From Cudoniella acicularis (lineage: Eukaryota > Ascomycota > Leotiomycetes > Helotiales > Helotiaceae): DNA of 23,156 nt. The notes beneath the pieces were generated by a model. It worked only from the letters and a program-made list of their open reading frames with translations. It ran no database searches and had not been told where the DNA came from. Numbering within the stretch: the stretch's first letter is position 1; the number at the start of each line of letters is the position of its first letter. Position numbers and translations under genes: made by a program. Positions 18,487 through 23,156 of this stretch are shown here, piece by piece. Location: the NCBI GenBank assembly GCA_013054445.1, contig JAAMPI010000914.1:1-23156 (forward strand), written 5' to 3'.

Positions 18487-20002
18487 TCATAACTTTGCCT
18501 TCCTGCCTGCATCTGCTTTAGCAAACGAGCCATCAAATAAGTAATCTGGGTAACTTCTTTTACCCTCAAAAGAGCCCGTAACGCGCCAGCCACCTCCATC
18601 GATAACTAGCACTTCCCCGTTCACGTAGGAGCCGGTGTCGCTGAAAAGGTAGACGGTCCCATCGGCGATTTCCTTGACGGTTCCGTAACGTCCTAGGGGA
18701 TTCTTGCGTTGCGCGGCACCGCTGGCTTCGGCGTCTTTGTCGCCTAGGCGGGCCATTCCTTCTGTGCCGGCGACTTAAAAGGGGGGTTGTTAGCGTGGTT
18801 CATTTCTTCTTGAATATTTATGAGGTATTTGTAGTAGGAGGGACAAGAGCGTAGCTCTCTGCAGATTTAAGCAAAATAGTTGAGAGATTACTATCCAGTC
18901 AAGCTGAGCTTTGAGGGATATGAGAGTGTGTCTCAACATGGGAGTAACTCAGTCAAACATTAAAGTGATATTTAGCGAGTGGTAAATTGGAGCCATGAAT
19001 AGAGTGGCATGAAGGTTTCACTTCAAGTAGCACATCCAGGATCCTCAACTTGAGGTGATTATTTGAATCCTCCTTTTGGGGAAAATAAGGAGCGACGACC
19101 TTCTCAGCCTGATCGATATGTATAGAAAATGACAAAATTTGAACAACAGTCTTAACACGCCCTGCAAAAATACTAAAAATAAAAGCTGTTCAAGATGCCA
19201 CTTACTTGGACCTGGCGTTATGATATTCGATGTAATGCCAAGAGGACCATATTCAAGCGCAACATTCGCAGATAAAGCATCAACTCCTGCCTTTGCAACA
19301 GATGCATGCGCTTGTAACGGCATGCCAGTATAGTGGAAGCTAGCCGATATGAAGATTATTCGCCCTCCTGTAGAAGTATTCGTCCCCGTGTTAGGGTTCT
19401 TCTTCGCGGATATGAGGAGTTGTGGAAGTGTAGCTTTGAGTGTGTTGTATGAGCCGATGGTATCGATGTCGATGACGGTTTTAAACGCGTTGGCTGAGAG
19501 GCCGCTGATGGGAGCTAGAAAATTTCCAGCTGCTCCTGCTCTGTGTGAGAGAAAAGTTAGCACATCTCTTGCACTTTATAGGGTTGTGCTAGAACTAGAT
19601 CTAACATGACATAGTCAATCGCTCCCAATTCCTGTACACATCTCTCCACGGCCTTCTCTAAGCTCTCTATGCGCCGCACGTCCACGGCGCCGATGCCGAT
19701 AACTTTCGATCCTGGTCGAGCGGTGGCAATGCTTTGGGCCATGTTCTCGGTCTTCTCAACATTGCGTCCAATAATGCAGGCGTTCGCTCCGAGGTGAACC
19801 ATTGCCCGGACTTGAGCTGAGCATATCGTTCCTCCCCCGCCGGTGCAGAAGATTACTTTGCCATCTGTGTGTGGGAAAGATAATTAGCAATTTTTTTTCA
19901 GGTTTGAGGATGAGGGTGCTGCAAGTTGGCGGAAGGTGTACACATACCAAAGATTCCATCCCGCCAAACGGAAGAGAGGTATTCTGATCTGGGAAGAGCC
20001 AT
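18487..20002 (-). CDS. SPS19: Peroxisomal 2,4-dienoyl-CoA reductase (Sps19/DECR2 family)
   Basis: NADPH-dependent SDR that reduces 2,4-dienoyl-CoA esters so that unsaturated fatty acids can pass through peroxisomal beta-oxidation. Exons are 20002-19948, 19864-19606, 19540-19206 and 18773-18487 (introns 83, 65 and 432 nt, all GT-AG and in phase), giving 311 aa. It starts MALPRSEYLSSVWRDGIFDGK. The cofactor motif is CTGGGGTIC at residues 25-33; the TGGxGTIC form is characteristic of fungal Sps19 rather than generic SDRs. AGAAGNFLAPI (106-116) and HYTGMPLQAHASVAKAGVDAL (174-194) follow, with the conserved Lys188. PLGRYGTVKEIADGTVYLFSD and GEVLVIDGGG complete the fold. The last three residues are AKL, a peroxisomal targeting signal type 1, so the compartment is well supported. 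The third intron is far longer than any other here. It shares a 409-bp divergent promoter with the Atg33-like gene. Confidence 0.92.
18774..19205 (-). other. Unusually long (432 nt) third intron of the dienoyl-CoA reductase gene
   Basis: Donor GTAAGT starts at 19205 and acceptor TTTTAAG ends at 18774. It joins TPGP to IAGTEGMARL exactly as in the family. Other complete introns in this gene are 83 and 65 nt. The interior is AT-rich, with no protein domain or terminal inverted repeats that I could see. Confidence 0.8.
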
Positions 20003-20181
20003 CGTAGATAGTGGTGGAATTGCTGGTCTAGCAAACAAATTGAAAATAAATTGAATTCTAGAGTAAACTCCTGCTTCTGAGATGTCAATGAGAGATTCAA
20101 TATGTGGTTTGCGTTTCTGTATTTATTATTAAAATGACATCTATGTTGACTGGTCCCGAAATACTTGGTATAAGCTCTGTG

Positions 20182-20187
20182 CCTCGG
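20182..20187 (+). promoter_or_regulatory. CCTCGG motif, candidate FarA/FarB fatty-acid response element
   Basis: CCTCGG is the core bound by the fungal fatty-acid-responsive Zn2Cys6 factors FarA/FarB in Aspergillus. It lies 180 bp upstream of the dienoyl-CoA reductase start and 225 bp upstream of the Atg33-like start. A six-base match can occur by chance; the gene's role in unsaturated fatty-acid oxidation makes it plausible. Confidence 0.4.
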
Positions 20188-20208
20188 TCCTCTCTGTTCC
20201 TGACTCCA

Positions 20209-20214
20209 CACGTG
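20209..20214. promoter_or_regulatory. CACGTG E-box
   Basis: Palindromic CACGTG, the canonical binding site of bHLH factors, 22 bp from the CCTCGG motif in the same divergent promoter. Motif match only. Confidence 0.35.
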
Positions 20215-20411
20215 ATCTTGAGGGGCAGACAAGGATTCCCCAAGCTGGAAGACATCGTCGAAGCCCAACCACAACATCGCGACCACAACGACTACGTCAC
20301 CCATCGCCTTTCACACCGTCATTACGATTCGCTGTTCTCCTCTTTGAGAAAAATCACATCTATCATAGCAAGTTCAACTACATTTATCGAGTCAGAAAGT
20401 CTCTCTTCACG

Positions 20412-21121
20412 ATGGCGTCGAGAGGCGTATCCACGCTGAAGTTCGTGGGATCAATCTCCCTCGGCCTGCTCACTGTATGATCCCCCCGCAACCCTCAAAA
20501 CACCTCAATTCTCCTCATAATATATCCTTTCTTTCATGGCAGGACATCACTAACCGTGAAATTAACAAACAGGGACTTTCATACACTCTCAGCACTCTCA
20601 CTCTTCCAACACTCCTTACCCTCCCAACCGCCAGCAGCGCTTCCCGAGCATTCACGAATCTCACAACACTTTCACTTACACACCTCCGCGCATTGGCCGG
20701 AATATCCAGCACCTCCTTTCTCCTAGCCTACATCCTCTCACCACGAAGCCAAAAGCACCCTTACCTACTATGGACGACCCTCTTCGTGGCCTCCTCCGGT
20801 CTCAGTGACCTGATTATCCGGCCATCACGAACAAAGACCATCACAAGGGCTCGCACGGCCCGACAAAAAGACAAGAAGGGAAAGGGAAGACAAATGGATG
20901 CTTCGTATGAGGTTCTAGGAGCTAGTGACCGGGATAGCGAGGGTACTATAAGCGGAGAGGAGATGGATGATGATGTTAATGGGGAGGAGGTGAGGGAGCA
21001 GATGGAGGGTTTCATGATGAGCCAGATTGTGAGGACGGCGATTGCGAGTGTTGGATTTATGATGAGCGTGATTGGTATTTGGGGTGATGGAGCTGTGGAT
21101 GTGGTTATTATTCAGGTCTAA
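20412..21121 (+). CDS. ATG33: Atg33-like mitochondrial membrane protein
   Basis: Exons 20412-20474 and 20573-21121 with a 98-nt intron (donor GTATGA, CTAAC branch, acceptor CAAACAG), giving 203 aa. The start MASRGVSTLKFVGSISLGLLT joins in phase 0 to GLSYTLSTLTLPTLLTLP. This N-terminus, the following ALAGISSTSFLLAYILSPR and the HPYLLWTTLFVASSGLSD segment match my recollection of fungal Atg33 homologues, small proteins of the mitochondrial outer membrane needed for selective mitophagy in yeast. About four hydrophobic helices are visible: residues about 8-37, the LAGISSTSFLLAYIL segment, the YLLWTTLFVAS segment and a last one near the C-terminus (AIASVGFMMSVIGIWG). A basic then acidic soluble loop (KDKKGKGRQ, then SGEEMDDDVNGEE) separates helices three and four. 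The family call rests on recognition, not a search. Confidence 0.75.
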
Positions 21122-21247
21122 GAACTAGAAAACGGTGTTTTGGATGCGTGCAGCGATGCTGAGATGGGGCATGAAAATTATGAATGGTGTTAGTTATAGG
21201 ATTTGGGCTGGGAGGGCAGGTAGATACTTGACTCTGATTCTTCACTC

Positions 21248-21253
21248 AATAAA
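21248..21253 (+). terminator. Candidate poly(A) signal for the ATG33-like gene
   Basis: AATAAA lies 127 bp after the stop codon, a usual distance for a fungal 3' UTR. Motif match only. Confidence 0.4.
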
Positions 21254-22627
21254 TTGTGGGGCGGTGAGCTATAGCCTTCAGTTCTCTGTATCTAACTGAA
21301 ATCCCGATCTTTCTTTCCAGTGGCAGATTTAGTTAAACTCCATAGACTTCCCGTATTCTAGTCATGACACTGTATAGTGCGACGATGTTCGTCATATGTA
21401 CTCCTCTAGGTTGTTCCGAATAGCATTCATTGGGTTTGGCGTCAACGCGTCGTCATCTCAGCTACTGATACTGCAACTTTATTTCGAGCAGAGCTCCCGT
21501 GCCATGTCCATTCTGTATTTTGCAAAATGCCCCAGGGCAACTTATAACTGCAAATTAAAAAGGCGATACACCTCAAAAGCAGCAAGAACATCTGTGTGAT
21601 TCCCGATAAGGTTAACTGCAATGTAAGTGCCGTAGAAGTTAATTATGATAATTGGCCAGCTCACCGACTCGAAACAGCGTTCAGATGTAGGGCTTAAATC
21701 ATAACAAGATTAATGGTAGCTGAAGTAACAGTCCGATAAGCTTCTTGCCAAGCAACATTGCGAAATCAATCCAGAAGGAATATGGAAAAGAGGTCTGACG
21801 CTCATCCCTAATCCCGCTTTCTCCATGTTTGACAATTAATGCATCTGAATCAAACAATATTCACGCTTCACCCAGCTGAAAATCGATCTAGTACTTTGAA
21901 GGCTGATGAAATTTCCCGTTTCAGCGTTTCAAGAGAGGCATAAAGGAGGCGGTGGCTATGAGATGAAAGAGGAAGGGAATCCCTTGTTCTGAGCACTGTC
22001 TTGTATATGCGGCCTTGCGATGAAGATGTGATGCACACAGCACAGGAAATAGAGATAGATGGTCCTAGCCATCTAAATTCCGGATGGACCGCCGATTGGA
22101 TAACAAGAATTTATGGGCCTTACCCTAAGATGAATGAAGCTTATCGATAGAGAAAAAAACATCTGGAGGGCCAAGCAAGGTGCGTTTGGGGAAACTTTGT
22201 GCTTTCCGGGGGATAACCCTCATTCGGATCCTAGTAAATCAGAAATAATTCGACGAAGCTTCTCGAAAATGATCAATATCGAGTCAGCCAGCTGCAGAAA
22301 GAAGGCTGAATGAACATTGTTTGTATGGTCTGACAACATAGAACGGATTTTTTTGTAAATTTTTAAACTTAGCGGAGATAAGATGAATCACTGAGTCCGA
22401 TGGGTGGACAGTAATGCCGGCTTCATGCAACCTGCTGACAGGAGGGACAAGAAAAGAAAAGGAGAAGAAGCGGCCGCATGCCCGTTGAGATGAAGGCAGG
22501 TTTGTGATTGGCTGCAAATCTGAACACCGCGGTCGAAAAGCGGTCGAGGCTGGCTTTGGCTATCGTCATCATCATCAGCCTTGCCTGTCTGCAACAGCTC
22601 CAAGCAACTCTTTGAACCACTCCTTAC

Positions 22628-22633
22628 TATAAG
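22628..22633 (+). promoter_or_regulatory. TATA-like element of the SDR-like gene
   Basis: TATAAG followed by TATA, about 130 bp upstream of the start codon and directly before a C/T-rich leader. This is a typical fungal core-promoter arrangement, but the evidence is motif and position only. Confidence 0.4.
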
Positions 22634-22686
22634 TATATCTCCTACCACCATCATCATCTCAATTCCTATTTCTCTTCTCATAAACT

Positions 22687-22690
<4 letters not shown>

Positions 22691-22718
<28 letters not shown>
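22691..22718. repeat. (CT)14 microsatellite in the leader
   Basis: Fourteen perfect CT dinucleotides; a shorter CT run follows near 22743-22754. It lies 46 bp upstream of the start codon of the SDR-like gene, so it probably falls in the 5' UTR or core promoter. Confidence 0.95.
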
Positions 22719-22724
<6 letters not shown>

Positions 22725-22763
22725 CAAATTCCTCCTTCCTGTTCTCTCTCTCTCCAATCAACA

Positions 22764-23156
22764 ATGCATCTCGTCTTAACCGGCGCAACGGGGCTCGTGG
22801 GCTCTGGAGTCTTGTACAGCATGCTCACCACGCCCTCAATCTCAAAAATCTCAATCCTTTCCCGCAGACCCGTCCCCCTCGCAGACGGCCACCCAAAAGC
22901 CCACGTCATAATCCATAAAGATTTCTCTAGCTACCCGAGCGAGATCCTCTCGCAATTGAAGGATGCGGATGGGGTTGTTTGGGCACAGGGAATCAGCCAA
23001 ACGCAGGTTTCGAAGGAGTATGCCCTCCATTCTTTCCAGCTTTTTATTTCAACTTTCTACGAAAATAAGAATGAGGACGAGGATGAGGAACTGACATGTG
23101 AACTCAACAGAGAATACGAACAAATAACCCACACCTACCCACTCGCCTTCGCCCGC
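22764..23156 (+). CDS. Atypical SDR / NAD(P)-binding Rossmann protein (5' part, cut by window edge)
   Basis: The start ATG at 22764 lies in AACAATGCATC. Exon 1 is 22764-23017 and exon 2 begins at 23111, after a 93-nt intron (donor GTATGC, CTGAC branch, acceptor CAACAG). The join gives KEEYEQITHTYPLAFA in frame. The N-terminus MHLVLTGATGLVGSGVLYSML carries the TGxxGxxG nucleotide-binding motif with a beta strand before it, followed by ISILSRRPV at the second strand, as in HTATIP2/TIP30-like and other atypical SDR proteins. DADGVVWAQGISQTQVSKEEYE matches the strand-4 to helix-4 region of such proteins. About 100 residues are visible; catalytic residues lie outside the window, so neither activity nor subfamily can be fixed. 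Confidence 0.85.
   Translation, partial: MHLVLTGATGLVGSGVLYSMLTTPSISKISILSRRPVPLADGHPKAHVIIHKDFSSYPSEILSQLKDADGVVWAQGISQTQVSKEYALHSFQLFISTFYENKNEDEDEELTCELNREYEQITHTYPLAFAR

Larger units (their letters stand above)
20003..20411. promoter_or_regulatory. Shared divergent promoter of SPS19-like and ATG33-like genes
   Basis: These 409 bp between two divergent start codons must supply both promoters. Visible motifs are CCTCGG at 20182-20187 and CACGTG at 20209-20214. The left part is AT-rich and the right part C/T-rich as the ATG33-like start is approached. No TATA box stands out in either direction. Confidence 0.65.
21122..22763. other. Intergenic region upstream of the SDR-like gene
   Basis: This 1.6-kb AT-rich gap holds the 3' UTR of the Atg33-like gene (AATAAA at 21248-21253) and the promoter of the right-edge gene (TATA-like 22628-22633, CT microsatellite 22691-22718). 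No ORF here has a recognisable domain, and I see no tRNA or transposon ends. Confidence 0.6.

Noticed and set aside
1..23156. Biosynthetic gene cluster or mobile island
   Set aside because: A reductase and a Zn2Cys6 regulator are present, but there is no synthase, P450, transporter or transferase, and no transposase, integrase, terminal repeats or composition break. The flanking genes are housekeeping or organellar in type.

Overview
The window is nuclear DNA of a filamentous ascomycete (Pezizomycotina). The genes are split by short GT-AG introns, mostly 45-220 nt, with CTGAC/CTAAC-type branch points. The families fit this group: a Zn2Cys6 regulator with a fungal transcription-factor domain, an Sps19-type peroxisomal dienoyl-CoA reductase, an Atg33-like protein and a fungal DUF3445 protein. 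I suspect Leotiomycetes but cannot prove it from sequence alone. One ambiguous base (position 35) marks the assembly as a draft.

Layout, left to right. (1) 1-831, minus strand: 5' part of a medium-chain reductase (ToxD/LovC-like enoyl reductase family), cut by the window edge. (2) 832-2719: long divergent intergenic region with pyrimidine tracts and micro-repeats. (3) 2720-10919, plus: one very large gene for an intrinsically disordered, extremely charged protein. By my splice model it is 2,608 aa once three single-base frame breaks are bridged. Its core holds about 26 copies of a 40-49 residue unit: Trp-Gly motif, poly-lysine block, acidic Pro-Glu spacer. Two long charged helices, two SUMO-interaction-like motifs and a conserved-looking C-terminal module follow. 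(4) 12048-13639, plus: membrane-anchored DUF3445 / HODM-alpha-like haem protein. (5) 15540-18172, plus: nine-exon Zn2Cys6 transcription factor. (6) 18487-20002, minus, tail-to-tail with the regulator: peroxisomal 2,4-dienoyl-CoA reductase ending in an AKL peroxisomal signal and carrying an unusually long 432-nt intron. (7) 20412-21121, plus, divergent from gene 6: Atg33-like mitophagy protein. (8) 22764 to the right edge, plus: 5' part of an atypical SDR / NAD(P)-binding Rossmann protein.

Functional links are weak overall; this looks like ordinary chromosome, not a biosynthetic cluster or mobile island. The one coherent pair is the dienoyl-CoA reductase and the Atg33-like gene. They share a 409-bp divergent promoter holding a CCTCGG (fatty-acid-response core) and a CACGTG E-box, suggesting co-regulation of peroxisomal fatty-acid catabolism and mitochondrial turnover. 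The most unusual object is the WG/poly-Lys repeat protein. I recognise no characterised family for it; an Argonaute-hook-like or septal/condensate scaffold role is speculation. I saw no tRNA, rRNA, CRISPR or recognisable transposon.
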